Below, piece after piece: positions 22,440 to 33,754 of a DNA stretch of 64,000 bases. Under the pieces are notes generated by a model that searched no databases, had not been told where the DNA came from, and saw nothing but the letters and a program-made list of their open reading frames with translations. This stretch comes from Agrostemma githago (taxonomy: Eukaryota > Streptophyta > Magnoliopsida > Caryophyllales > Caryophyllaceae). A program made the position numbers and the translations under genes. How positions within the stretch are numbered: the first letter of the stretch is position 1; the number at the start of each line of letters is the position of its first letter. Location of the stretch: positions 58,903,701-58,967,700 of the forward strand of contig OY288247.1 of assembly GCA_958450325.1 (NCBI GenBank). Direction: 5' to 3'.

Positions 22440-23110
22440 CATTATTTACAGTCTTAAAAATTCTCTTAATAAAATTAAAATAAGATGATATTTTATATTA
22501 TAAATAAAAGTAATCATGTGTTATTTTGAGTCTTTATAAGAGCTCTTAAAAAAGTAAATTATCCCACTCAACTGTATTATAATGAAGTTATTGAATTCTA
22601 CATTATAAATAAGAGTAATCATTGTTTTTAAATATCGAGAAAAAAACTATTTAGTCTTAAAAATTCTCTTAATAAGACTACAAACATATAATTATCCCAC
22701 ATCGAAAAAAATTAAAATAAGATGATAATTTTGTAATCATGTGAATAAACTTGAGTAAAATTATCTCACATCGAAAAATTATGATGACTTGATTAAGTTT
22801 TATATAAATATAAGAGTAATTATTCTTTCATAAATATCAACCAAACAACTTTTAAGTCTTAGAAAAACTCTTAAGACTATAATAAAATTAAGTAAAATTA
22901 TCCAACATCGAAAAATTATATAATAGGTCAATGAAATTTCATTACATAATTAAAAATAATCATTCGTCTTTATATCTCAACAAAAAAATATAGCGTTTTT
23001 AAGACTATAAAATTAAGTGAAATTATTTCACATTGAAAGAATAATGTCATTGAAAGACGCAGTGTTTTTTAGTAGGTTATTTGTCTCACGCTGAAAAAAT
23101 AAAGTCACTG
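22440..23110 (+). repeat. Array of degenerate AT-rich units with snRNA-USE-like motifs
   Basis: Units of roughly 65-135 bp repeat the order ATTATCCCACATCGAAAAA, a stretch about an oriented TTATAAATA, and CTTAAAAATTCTCTTAATAAG. Motif copies are near 22694, 22766, 22900 and 23024. ATCCCACATCG equals the upstream sequence element of plant snRNA promoters (RTCCCACATCG), but no snRNA was recognised next to it. The same family occurs reversed at 57287-57924 and 59184-59733. Confidence 0.65.
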
Positions 23111-24032
23111 TGAAATTTATAAAATATCAATTTACCCTTATTTCTATAACTTTTTTTCCAATGTAATTAAGCCAACTAACCCGTACAACGCACATGTATC
23201 TTATTAAAAGAAATGGTAAGTCAATACAAAGGCATCTTTTTATAAAAGGGCGAAAAAATAAATTCTCCAAACAGGTTAATTAATTCAATTCCATAAATCG
23301 TGAATGAAGAAAGAGTAGGATCTACGCTACTCGCTAGCTCACACTCGAAACCCAGCAGCAAATACTTGTCATGTTATAAACATAACAACCACATCAGGGG
23401 TGAGTAACTCGGACGTTCTCCCAGCCATATTATATCATATGGAAAATAATAGTATTATTATATCAAAATATTTAAAATGGGAAAACATTAAAACGATATA
23501 ATAAAAAGAAGTTTTCAGATAAACTTAAACCACTTGCCAACCTGCAAGTCAAAATCAATCGATAGTAAATAATATTCAAAAATGACGTTATGGAAATGAT
23601 TAGTGTTGATGGCTAGACTTTCACCAGGAGAATACTAACAACTAGCTTCGAGAACTTAGTTCAAACAAGTCAAACTTCGATCTCTAACTAGGCTACTCAA
23701 CCATAATAGGACGACGACTTATAAATGCGTGGCCCTAGTTTACGATAATATGCACAACCCTCCCGAGCACCATAAATAATCTGTTCAACCCGATGACGTC
23801 TTACACTGCGAGGCACGAGTTTAAGGTCAAAATGTACAGACACTCCCGAACACCATATATGCTCGGTTCAACAACCAGTGTGCCCCATAAAGACACATCA
23901 GTCTTATAGTTGATAGCAAAAACGTAAACTCCAGAATATATTAATCTAAACCTCACACTTGTTCTTATTCCATAACTCCAAAACAAGCCATTATCTATAT
24001 ACAAAAGATATAGTCAATATAAATAATATGGA

Positions 24033-24283
24033 AATAAAAGAAGTAATCATCATATTGTAAAAGAGGAAATTTTCTATAAATAGAAATTTACTAATTTTAG
24101 AAACTTACTTAAAATAGAAATATTCTTATAGAAAATAGGTAAATTATAAAAATAAGTGAAATGTATAAAAATAGCATTTCTAACGAAATTAACATTTTAT
24201 TATTATCATCGTTATCGTAACTTTAAGATATTTCTAAATTCGTTACTCAAAATATAAATAAAATATAATAAGTCAATATATAG
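24033..24283. repeat. 250-bp direct repeat, copy 2, cut by the Tat insertion
   Basis: Second copy of 21035-21284. It ends exactly where the Tat LTR begins (TGATGGGGG at 24284), so the Tat element inserted into or beside this copy. Confidence 0.85.
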
Positions 24284-24989
24284 TGATGGGGGCGTTTGCC
24301 TGCCATGGGTCGCCCGCCATGCGAGTCCCGGGGCAAGCCAGTCAGCAAGACCTTGTCAACAGCCCCAAGGAACGACCTTGGAGAGCCATGCCGAGCTCCA
24401 AGCAAGGAGTCGGCCCTCCCCGCCCATTATGGTCTGGTCACGAACGATGTGATCAGAAGAGAAGAAGTTTCCCCCCCTGTCTGTCGGGCGTCAGGGTGTC
24501 CTCCCCTGACAGGCTCAGGGGCGGAGGATGGAGACCTCTTGTCCATGCCTAAGGTAAGGGAGAATGAGTGGACAAGGGGAACCCACGTGTCACTCCCTCA
24601 TTCTCTCCCTTTTTCCTCTATCTCTCTTTCTTTCTCTCTCTCTCTCTTTCTCTCTCTTGTGGGAACCTATAAATACTCATGTATTTCCCACAAGAAAGGG
24701 GTTGGATTTTCTCTCTCTAGAATCTCTCACTAGAAAATGCCACCTTACTCCTCTTGAGTAAGGTTCGTCAAGTGCATTCACGGACTAACTTAGGGATCGG
24801 AGAGGGTTTCCTCGGACACCTCCGAGGCCCTGTGCGCTCCTGGTGTGCAGGTGACAGGCCCGCTCTGCCGGGAAGGTCCGACCACTGGTGTGAGAGGAAG
24901 GAGAAGCTTGGAAGACAACCGCTCCACCGGAGAACGATAAACTCAAAGATCCGAATCCGTTTCGGGTCAATTGTTTCTATACCGGAACA
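24284..24989 (+). repeat. 5' LTR of the Tat element (706 bp)
   Basis: It starts TGATGGGGG and ends CCGGAACA just before the primer site. A TATA box (TATAAATA) lies at 24668-24675, after a CT-rich stretch at 24600-24658. Its 3' part (CTCGGACACCTCCGAGGCCC at ~24810) matches the LTR at 63250-63657, so the two elements are related. No matching 3' LTR was found. Confidence 0.75.
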
Positions 24990-24991
24990 AT

Positions 24992-25009
24992 TTGGCGCCG
25001 TCTGTGAGG
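24992..25009 (+). other. Primer-binding site of the Tat element
   Basis: TTGGCGCCGTCTGTGAGG starts two bases after the LTR and matches the usual position and TGGCGCC start of plant gypsy primer sites. The tRNA was not assigned with confidence. Confidence 0.6.
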
Positions 25010-25056
25010 AAAAACAAGTTGAGATTCCTCAAAATGAACAAAAAAGTCGTTAGAAG

Positions 25057-26880
25057 ATGCCTGAGGTTGCTGAAACAACTCAGGGTAAATCCAGCAGGGC
25101 TGCCGGTAAACCCCTTCTACGGCATGCCCTTACCGACAAAGGAGGTAACACCCGTCGCCACCATCCGGGGAGTAGGGCGGGCTACCCTCTACGAAGTACC
25201 CAACAGGGAAGCTACAACCGCAGCCAGGCAGGGGGATCACCAGGGCCTAGCCTTAGCCTCACCCCTGCTCAAGCAGCGCAGGCCGCTGCCTTTTTCTCTA
25301 CAATGCTAAATCAAGAAGTCGCACCTGAGGACCTGGTAGGCAGGATCGCGACGACCCCCAGACAACTACACTTCGAGAGCACTGAAAGGGCTGGGGGTAC
25401 GAAGCGAACCGCCGCCAGAAACATCCAAAGGAAAGCGAAGAAGACTCTTTATGGGTATGTGCAGGCTAAAAAGCGTATCGCGACTGACGCCCAGGAACAG
25501 CCAGCTCAACAGGAGGAGGGGGTTGCACACACCATAGAATCCACCGCCTCTGCTGAGAGGGGAGGTTTATCCCAAGAACTGAGAGAACGGATGAAACCAG
25601 GGGAGCCCGTCTCAAAGCACCTGGGGGGAAAACAGGGCGGGGTCTTCACCAGACTAACACCTGCCGCAGAACCACAGAGAGCTCCAAGGCTAACCAAAAG
25701 CCTGCAGTCAAGGCTCAATCAAGGTCAGCCACTTGAATCAGGGCACCGTCAAGGTGAAAACCTCGAGCCTCCTCGGCCACCTTAAGGGAAGCGACCACGA
25801 CACCGCTTCCCTGCGAGAGAGGATGAGACAGTGAGCAATCATGCACCCAGGCACCGCTCCCCCAGTGCTGGAAAACCGACCCCTGGCAAATGGGATGACT
25901 ATGCTTACCACTCTACGGGGAGTCGGTCTAAGATAATGGGTAGGCCTACCAGAACTCCACTTCACCCTGAAGTCCAGGAGTGTCCCTTCTCGAAGATTAA
26001 AATGCCCACTATAAAGTTCGACGGGACCATCGATCCCGAAGACTACTTGGCAGCCTATGAGAGCCACATGGGAATGTACGATGTTGACGACGCTGTCTGG
26101 TGTAAAATTTTCCCTACAACCCTGGTGGGGTTGGCTCAGGGGTGGTTCCGGCACCTGTCACAGGGGTCGATCTGCTATTTTATAGAACTGGCCGAGTCTT
26201 TCCTGGACCAGTATGCAGGGAACAAAAGGCACATGCTGACTCGCTTTGATCTGATGACCCTGAAGCAGAAGAAGGGCGAGACCATCAGAGAGTATCTCAA
26301 AAGATTTGACCTAGCCTTCCAGCAGGTCAGAGAAATTGACGACCCGACGGCAGCCTACGCGCTGACCAATTCACTGCTCCCAGGTGAAATGAAGAATCAG
26401 ATGATCAGAGCCCAACCAGAAACCCTGGCGAAGGCTCGTAAGATAGACAAAGGCTTCATGCTGCAGGAAGAATTCCACAGCCTTCCGGATACCCCCACAA
26501 GACCTTCCAGGCCGTAGGGGGAACCGCAGGGTGGATGCGGCAGGAAGGCAAAGAGCCGAGGAGGGAGATACCCCGAAAAGGGAGCGCGTGGCCTACCAGC
26601 CAAGGTTTGACAGCTATACAGCCCTTTACAAATCAAGAGCTAAATATTTGAGCTGGAGAAGGAGACAGCCAAATGGAATCGCCCGAATAAGCCACACAGC
26701 CCAAAGGGTGACCCGAAAAAGTTCTTCACCTTCCATGACTGCATAGGACATACGACTGAAGAATGTCGCCACCCGAAAGATGAGATAGAGAAGCTCATCA
26801 GGAACGGCTGGCTAAGTAACTACGCCGCTAGAAACAAAAGTCAGAAAACTGCAACAGACAAGCCTGAGGGATCAGTACAA
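25057..26880 (+). pseudogene. gag: gag of the Tat element, broken
   Basis: An N-terminal low-complexity part (25057-25785) ends in a TAA. The same frame resumes and carries the capsid-type gag core at 25996-26500 (IDPEDYLAAYESHMGMYDVD, GLAQGWFRHL, FLDQYAGNKRH). A TAG at 26515-26517 and a frame change follow. A zinc-knuckle remnant at about 26715-26775 reads FFTFHDCIGHTTEEC, in which the first Cys is replaced by Phe. The protein would form the virus-like particle, but at least two stops and a frameshift make this copy dead. The start at 25057 is the first ATG in the frame of the core. Confidence 0.8.
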
Positions 26881-26886
26881 GACCGC

Positions 26887-27369
26887 ATGATAATTCATAT
26901 GGTGTTAGGAGATGCGGAGGGCCAGATAAGCCGGAGGGGCCAAAAGAGGCAGATCCGAGAGCTCCAAAATCAAATCTGCTATGCCGAAAGAGCAGGGAGC
27001 CCAACAGGCCTGACTCTGAGCATCACCCCCCATGATGCAGGGCGGGTAATCTACCCTCATAGTGATCCTCTAGTCCTTTCTCTTATTATCAGCAATCAAA
27101 TAGTGAGAAGGTGCATGGTAGACACAGGCGCCTACACCTACTTGCTGTACAAGGAGGCATTTGACAAAATGAACCTGGAGAAAAGGCACCTCAAGCCTGC
27201 CCCTGGATCATTGTACGGGTTCAGCGGTGCAGAAATCCTCCCAATGGGAGTCATCGAGCTGCCAGTGACATGTGGAGAGGGGGAATCGGCCAGAAACATC
27301 CGAGCCTCATTCGTAGTTGTGGATACAAAGTCCGCGTACAACGCTCTGATAGGAAGGGGGCCACCTTAG
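26887..27369 (+). pseudogene. Aspartic protease domain of Tat pol
   Basis: The 160-residue frame includes CMVDTGAYTYLLY at about 27113-27151, the DTG active site of retroviral-type proteases (usual form DTGSSADIL). ALIGRG near the end is the conserved (A/L)xGR block. The frame ends at a TAG just after this point while pol continues in another frame, so there is a frameshift near 27355. The enzyme would process gag-pol. Confidence 0.75.
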
Positions 27370-29060
27370 ATGAGATTGAAGCCGCGATATCCATCAGGGC
27401 GTTGACTGTGGCCTACGTCACGGATTTTGGTATGGAAGGGAAGATACACGGGGACCAGGAGTCAGCAAGGCAATGCTACTCAGTGGCCCTACGTGCTCAT
27501 GAAACAGAGAAGAAAGGCAAGCGAAAGGCGGACAGTTCCCCCAGCAGGGAAGGAGAAATTTTGGCTGATCAGCAGCCAGCGGACCACCCTGAACCTGGGG
27601 GAGAGAATATGCTGGTGGAATTAGAGCCAGGGAGGCCTGTCTTGAAAGGAGCCGACCTGGAAAATTCCTACCGGGAGAAGTTGATTAAAGTCTTGCAGGA
27701 CAACAGGGACGTTTTCACCTACTCGGCAGACGAAATGTCGGGGGTCGATCCAACCCACATCGTTCACAAGCTGAATGTATGTCCAGAGGCCCGCCCTGTG
27801 AAACAAAAGAAAAGGAACATGTCCGCAAAAAAAGATCAAGCCATCAAAGAGGAGCTTGAAAAGCTCCTGAAGGCCGACTTTATAGAAAGTTGTGATTATC
27901 CTGAGTGGCTGGCTAATGTGGTGATGGTGAAAAAATCCTCGGGAGCCTGGAGGATGTGTGTAGACTTCACCAACCTCAACAAGGCGTGCCCCAAGGATTG
28001 TTACCCCTGCCACGGATTGACCAGTTGGTGAACGCCACCAGTGGGTACTCTATTCTTATTTCCTGGATGCCTTCTCAGGCTATCATCAGGTGTATCTCTA
28101 GCAGCCCGACAGGGTCAAATGTGCATTCATCACAAGTGCAGGCACATATATGTACAAAATGATGTCATTTGGCCTCAAGAACGCAAGGGCCACCTACCAG
28201 TGACTAGTAGACAAGGTATTTGAGAGCCAGAAGGGCAAAAACCTGGAAGCGTATGTAGATGACGCCATAATCAAAAGCAAGGGAGACGAAGAGCATTTGA
28301 AGGACTTGCAGGAAACTTTCTCCTCCCTGCGTGCCTATCAAATGAAGCTAAAACCAAAGAAATGCACCTTCGGAGTTCGCTCTGGGAAGTTCTTGGGATT
28401 CCAGGTCAGCGCCAGGGGGATTGACGCAAACCCGGAAAAAGTGCAGGCTGTTCTGGACCTCCCAGAACCGAAAACAATTAGGGATATCCAGCGTCTAACT
28501 GGCAGGATGGCTGCCCTGGCACGATTCATCGCCAGGTCAGCCGACAAGTCGACACCCTTCTTTAAAGTACTAAAAGGAAACAAGTAGTTCAAGTGGGAGG
28601 CAGAGCAGAAGGAAGCCTTCGAACAATTGAAGGAACATCTGAAAAAGTTACCAACCCTGGCAAGGCCAGTGGCAGGAGAAAAACTCTTTCTCTACATAGC
28701 GGTGACAAATACGACTATAAGCACAGTAATCTTAAGGGAAGAAGCAGGCTCCCAGCAGCCAATTTACTTCGTAAGTCATACTCTTGGGGCAGCAGAGAAT
28801 AACTACCCGGTCGTCGAGAAAGCGGCCTACGCGGTAGTCATAGCAGCCCAGAAACTCAGACCATATTTTGACGCCCACCCTGTCGTCGTATTAACTTATC
28901 AGCCCTTGGAAAAAGTGTTGGAGAAATTCGAAAAATTTGGGAGGCTCATGAAATGGGCCATAGAGTTGAGCGGACTAGGGATTTCCTACCAGTCCAGGAC
29001 CGCTATCAAGGCGCACGCCTTGGCGGACTTCCTGTCAGAATGTTCCCACTCAGAAGAACA
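27370..29060 (+). pseudogene. Reverse transcriptase and RNase H of Tat pol, broken
   Basis: RT begins around 27640. It shows KADFIESCDYPEWLANVVMV and the palm start WRMCVDFTNLNKACPKD. It changes frame near 28015-28060 and has a stop at 28204. The catalytic box is intact as AYVDD at about 28249-28263. The thumb and connection follow (KCTFGVRSGKFLGF), a TAG at 28585 breaks the frame, and the RNase H region (LYIAVTNTTISTVILREE, then HALADFL) runs to ~29040. In the RNase H the first catalytic Asp position reads AVT, so the acidic residue seems lost. The copy is non-functional. Confidence 0.8.
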
Positions 29061-29714
29061 ATCCCCCTGCCGGCGAATAGACGGTATACACCGATGGATC
29101 ATCCACGACCAACGGTGCGGGGGCAGGGATCGTGCTTACCAGCCTTGAGGGGACAGACTTTGAGCATGCGCTCAGATTCACCTTCCCAGCATCAAACAAC
29201 GAAGCTGAGTATGAGGCTGTACTAGCAGGCATCAACCTAGCCAAAGCTGCAGGGGCAGAAAGGCTCGTCCTTGCCACGGATTCCCAACTCATCGCAAATC
29301 AGATCAATGGGGAATACGAAGCCAGGGACCAGGCCATGGCCTCATACTTGGAAATGGTAAAACAAGAGCTATCTGGGTTAAAGTCTTATGAAATCAGGCA
29401 AGTCCCCTGGTCACAAAACAACCGGGCAGATGCCCTGTCTAAACTAACCAGCTCCAGCCTGCAAGATATAAGGAGGACGGTATGGGTAGATGTAATACAA
29501 GAAAAGTCTACCGCTCCCTGCCAGCTGATCAATGTCATTGAAGGGACAGAGGCTGAAAAATGGATGACCCCAATAATCCAGTTCAAGAAACATGGAACCC
29601 TTCCACAGGACCCAGCTCAAAAGAAAAGAATGCATGCCAAAGCTGCATGGTTCATAATGGTTTGAGAGGAATTATACCGCAAATCATTTTCCGCCCCATT
29701 GCTCAAGTGCCTGG
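29061..29714 (+). pseudogene. Second (archaeal-type) RNase H of Tat pol
   Basis: A frame at 29132-29665 carries ASNNEAEYEAVLAGINLAKA and LVLATDSQLIANQINGEYEA, followed by QNNRADALSKL. Together these are the Glu, Asp and final Asp blocks of an archaeal/plant-type RNase H. The first block (DG and GAGAG) lies just upstream in a different frame at 29080-29131, so a frameshift separates it. A TGA follows at 29663. A second RNase H between RT-RH and integrase is the defining feature of Tat elements. Confidence 0.8.
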
Positions 29715-32189
29715 TGTGGACATGACATAGGTCCACCCCGACGCGGCCACGCGCGGGTTTGGGGAGGCGAATGAATCTCCATATGAGAATGGATCGAATT
29801 GAAATTTAAATCGAAGTTGGAGTCGCCACCAAACTTTGTGGGAGTTCAGGCCCGTTCGAACCCACTCTATGTCGTAGTGGACCGTATACAAAATACGGCC
29901 CATTTCCGATGTCAGAGTTTATTGGGTTCGTCCCTTAGCATTTGATACCGATACCGACGTTATCGGATATCGTATATTGAATGACTCTCGTTGCCAATGG
30001 TTTCGGACATCCGGAAACCGAGGTTCTGAGTAAGGGGTGAGGGTACGTGTTGGGAAGCCCACGAAGAATACCCAACCCCGCCCGCACATTAGCGGCCTCT
30101 ACTAGGATATCGTTTGATTTTAAAATACGTGCGTTAGTTGAACGATGAAATGATATGCAAACATTGTTTTCCCTAAACATGCGAGAAATTGAATGGGTTG
30201 CTAAGTCGATTTAATGCATGAAAAATTAACGTCAAAGTTGAATTTAGCATGTGAGATTCGTTTTAGTACAATAAAACAAACGATGAAAAGAAATTGCTAG
30301 AAACATGAACAAACAAGTTAGTAACGATTGAATAATAAAAAAATAGATATGATAATATGCATGACTTTGAAAAGTTTAATTCACGTGATGGATAAGCACG
30401 CGTTGACCGGGGTCAATAAAAATAAAGTCGAGATTTAAAAAAACGTTGTTTTGTCTAAAAAACGATGTTCGAAGAATATATAATAAAAAGCGAAAAACGT
30501 GTCGCATATCAGCCTGCCACGCGACTCGCCCAGGGTGCGCTCGACTCGCGCCCCGGCCAGTTTCGAGGTCGATTTTTTTGAGAAATCGATGACTTTAAAT
30601 CGCGTACAAATATTGCATAATTTGTACTCAACTTAATGTTCTCGATATTCGTTATATTCGATATTCGATTATGAAATCGATATCAAATATTCGAAATAAT
30701 TTCGGAAAAGATAAAAAAAAGTTTTGAGAAATCGTTTTGTAGAAAAAGCGATGCTTAAGAAAAGTAGAGAAAACGAAGAAGAGGGTTGCGGATCCAGGCT
30801 CTCGCGCGAGTCGCCTGGGAGGGGCGCGACTCGCGTGAGGGTCTGTCCCGGGTTGCGGGTTTTTTGAAAGTTGCTAATTTCGATGGATCGCGTACAAATA
30901 TGAATTAATTTATACTCGATTTATGCTTTCGATATTCGTCGTATTCGATATTCGATTATGAAATCGATATCGAATATTCAGAATGACATTTAGAAAAGGT
31001 TTTATAAAATTGTTTTGAAAAAAGAATTTGAACGAAACGAAAAAAAATGTTGGTTCTCTCCGCGTTAAAATCGTCGTATTTTGTAAAAGGTAACGATTTT
31101 TTAGCATCAACGAGATTAATGTAATTCTTTTAATACGATATTCGACTAGAGAATCGGTATCGTATTTTTTAAGAATATTCGTTATATGAAAATAGTTTTA
31201 GTAATATCGATATTAGAAAAAAAAACGATGAACGACCCATAATAAACGACCGACGAGGACGCGACAAAAAGAAGAAGAAAACGAGAGAAAAGAGGGAAGA
31301 AAAGAGAGAAATCGGGTTTGATTACACCCTCAACCTACATGCCTTTGTTAACTCGGATCGGGGCTCGTCGGAATGTGGCTAGGGCACGGGAGCGTCGAGT
31401 TAATGTTGGTGAGTTATGGTGGTTGGTTGGGACGTGTAAGGATGACGGGTATAGGCCGGTTTTTGTAGTTTTGGGTTACCCTATCGGTTTCTCGATGATA
31501 AGTGTAAGAGTCTCGAGGTGTATGAATAATTGGTGTATAGATTGTTTGGTCGATGTGTATGTTGTATGATATGTGTTTGTAAAGGGTCCTATTTATAGGA
31601 AAAGAAGGTTGAGAGAGGTATCTTGCTTGTATGACAAGAAATACCAATCGGGATATGAAATGTAAGAAGTTGTGAGGAACGACAACTCCGTTACTTGGCA
31701 AATAAGAAAAGGGAACCGACTGAAAACAGCCTGCTCTGCCGGGTATCCCATGCTCGGTCGAATGCTCGATTCGGTATTCAGATATGATTCCTGCTTGAGA
31801 TCGAATTCCCTCCTTAAATTGATTTGTTTAATATTTGTGTAGCTGATTTTTTTGTAGTATTTGAGCTTGAGTTGGATATGTGGGGTGACACGGCCAACCC
31901 GCAAGTCTCGAGAAAATATCTTTGACCGGGTTTGACTCAGTCACTAAAAGACGGTTTTACCCCTGGTGCCGGATTCGACCCAAATTAGTCTTATTTGACT
32001 CGAAACGACCCACTGGGCCTGGTTTAGAGGTTGGTTTTGTGAAATTTGTAGTCCGTAAAAAGCCCAAGCCAAATATCCATGATTTCGAGCCCATTTCCGA
32101 GTACGTTAAAGCACGTTTGCGTCCGATCATCATCGGGTGTTTGTCGGAAACTGCTATAGACACCTGGCAGTAAAATGTGGGTGTCTACA
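29715..32189 (-). mobile_element. Solo LTR of the Ogre-like family inserted in Tat pol (2475 bp)
   Basis: Read on the minus strand it opens TGTAGACACCC at 32189 and closes CATGTCCACA at 29715, colinear with the LTRs at 13464 and 18548. Perfect 5-bp duplications CCTGG flank it (29710-29714 and 32190-32194). No internal sequence is present, so it formed by LTR-LTR recombination after insertion. It carries palindromic motifs of a different sequence from its relatives (near 30505-30560 and 30790-30845). ORFs inside are not credible. Confidence 0.92.
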
Positions 32190-32194
32190 CCTGG

Positions 32195-32382
32195 GGGCAG
32201 GAGAAGCAACAGAAGTGTTGGACGACATACACTCAAGTATCTGCGGTCACCACATTGGGGGACGAGCACTGGCACACAAGGCCCTGAGGGCAGGGTACTA
32301 TTGGCCAACCCTGCTCGCGGACGCTAGGGACCTCACACGGAAGTGCAGGAAGTGCCAACTTTTCGCCCCCACAATACACGCC
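32195..32382 (+). pseudogene. Integrase zinc-binding domain of Tat pol
   Basis: The frame reads VLDDIHSSICGHHIGGRALA and KCRKCQLFAPT. These supply the His and Cys pairs of the HHCC domain of gypsy integrases. The domain is cut by the Athila-like insertion at 32383. The reading frame resumes at 38712 after one copy of the ACGCC duplication. Confidence 0.85.
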
Positions 32383-33754
32383 TGATATGGCTAAAGTCGT
32401 ATTACCAAATCAAGATTATCCTAGTACTACTAACAAGATAGTCAGTGGTAAGTAGGGTATCGTATCCACAGGGAAAAGGTCAAACTGTTAGAAGCTATGG
32501 CGATTCTTAATTGCTCAAATGGTTGGTTTGATTAACTAAAGCTAGAAGTACGTAAACAAAATATGAACTACTCAATTAAAGGAAAATCTAGGGCTATGGG
32601 TTCACAATGAGCAGACAAATGATCACGCAAGAATACTCGATAAACACACAAACATGCTAGTTGGCTATAATACGTCCTCTCGGATCGAAATCAACCTAGG
32701 AAGACACTAACGGGCTCTCGCTACTTATTAGGCTTCCTACCGATCACATGCGGGTCTAATCTCAACTCGGCTCTCGCACATGAACTGAAATTTTCCTAGT
32801 TCGATTAACAAGTTTTGGCCTTTAACAAATTAATCGTTTTTTAGAGCATGGTAACAAGGCACTAGCATATATATGAATTCATCAAATATTCAACAAGAAC
32901 TTAAATTCTACCCATCGATCACCCTTGACCCTAGTAACGGAATTAGCTACTCATAATTAAATTCACACGAAATAAACAATTGATAATGAAATGCATAATG
33001 ATTGATATGGAAAAAGGGAAATTAATAAAATCAATACTAGAAATGGAAATAGACAATCAAGAACATAAAAGATGAATAAGAATTGAAAGAAGAATTGAAA
33101 TGATTACCGATTGGAAATTGTAGCAAGAACAAGAGTAAATCTTCCAAAATAGAGAATGAAAAAAGTAATATTCTTCTAATACTAGGCTTAGAGTTCTTAG
33201 GAAATGGAAAAAGGTCCGTTCCAATCTAATACAAGGCATTCCTATATAGCAAAAGAAAGAAGAAGCTGAAAAGACACTACAGCTATGTCGTCCCGAATCG
33301 GGATGGAGTCCCTCCCGAATCGGGATTAAAGTCGTCCCATGGGATGAGGGTCGTCCCGAATCGGGACAGCTGAAAAATCCAATATTGCTCAATTTTTCTT
33401 CATTTTGCCGTGAGTGAGGGGATAGGGACGACATCCATCCCTAGGGACGACCTCGGGACCAACAAAAAGGACTCCTCTAGTCTTCTAGACTTCATGATAT
33501 GGTTCCAACTTGACTCGGGATCACTTCATGACATCCACGCAACCTCGATAGCAACACCTAGCTTGTGGATAAATAGTCACCGACCTCCATGTGAGCCATG
33601 ATGAAAGGGAAAAGGCGCCCATATCGCCTATTTTCCTATGAAACCGACAAAACACTACGAAACACACTAGAGGAGAAGATTAGTTCCCAAAACTGCTCCT
33701 AAGAGCGCATTTAACACGATAAATACATGGGAAAAAGAGGATAAAAGTGTATCA
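32383..33754 (-). repeat. 3' LTR of the non-autonomous Athila-like element (1372 bp)
   Basis: The plus strand starts TGATATGGC and ends GTGTATCA. It contains a 34-bp stretch (about 33024-33057) absent from the 5' LTR. Palindromes of form CCCGAATCGGGA cluster at 33293-33367, upstream (on the minus strand) of TATATAG near 33243-33249. Confidence 0.9.

Larger units (their letters stand above)
21030..24283. other. AT-rich intergenic DNA, no gene seen
   Basis: Very AT-rich, with no ORF above ~70 residues and no recognised protein motif. It holds the 250-bp direct repeats at its ends and an array of short units with TCCCACATCG-like motifs (22440-23110). A less AT-rich part (23290-24000) has no identifiable content. 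Confidence 0.6.

Noticed and set aside
31318..31904. ORFs of 83-103 residues around 31318-31904
   Set aside because: They lie inside the solo LTR, which is colinear with non-coding LTR copies at 13464 and 18548.
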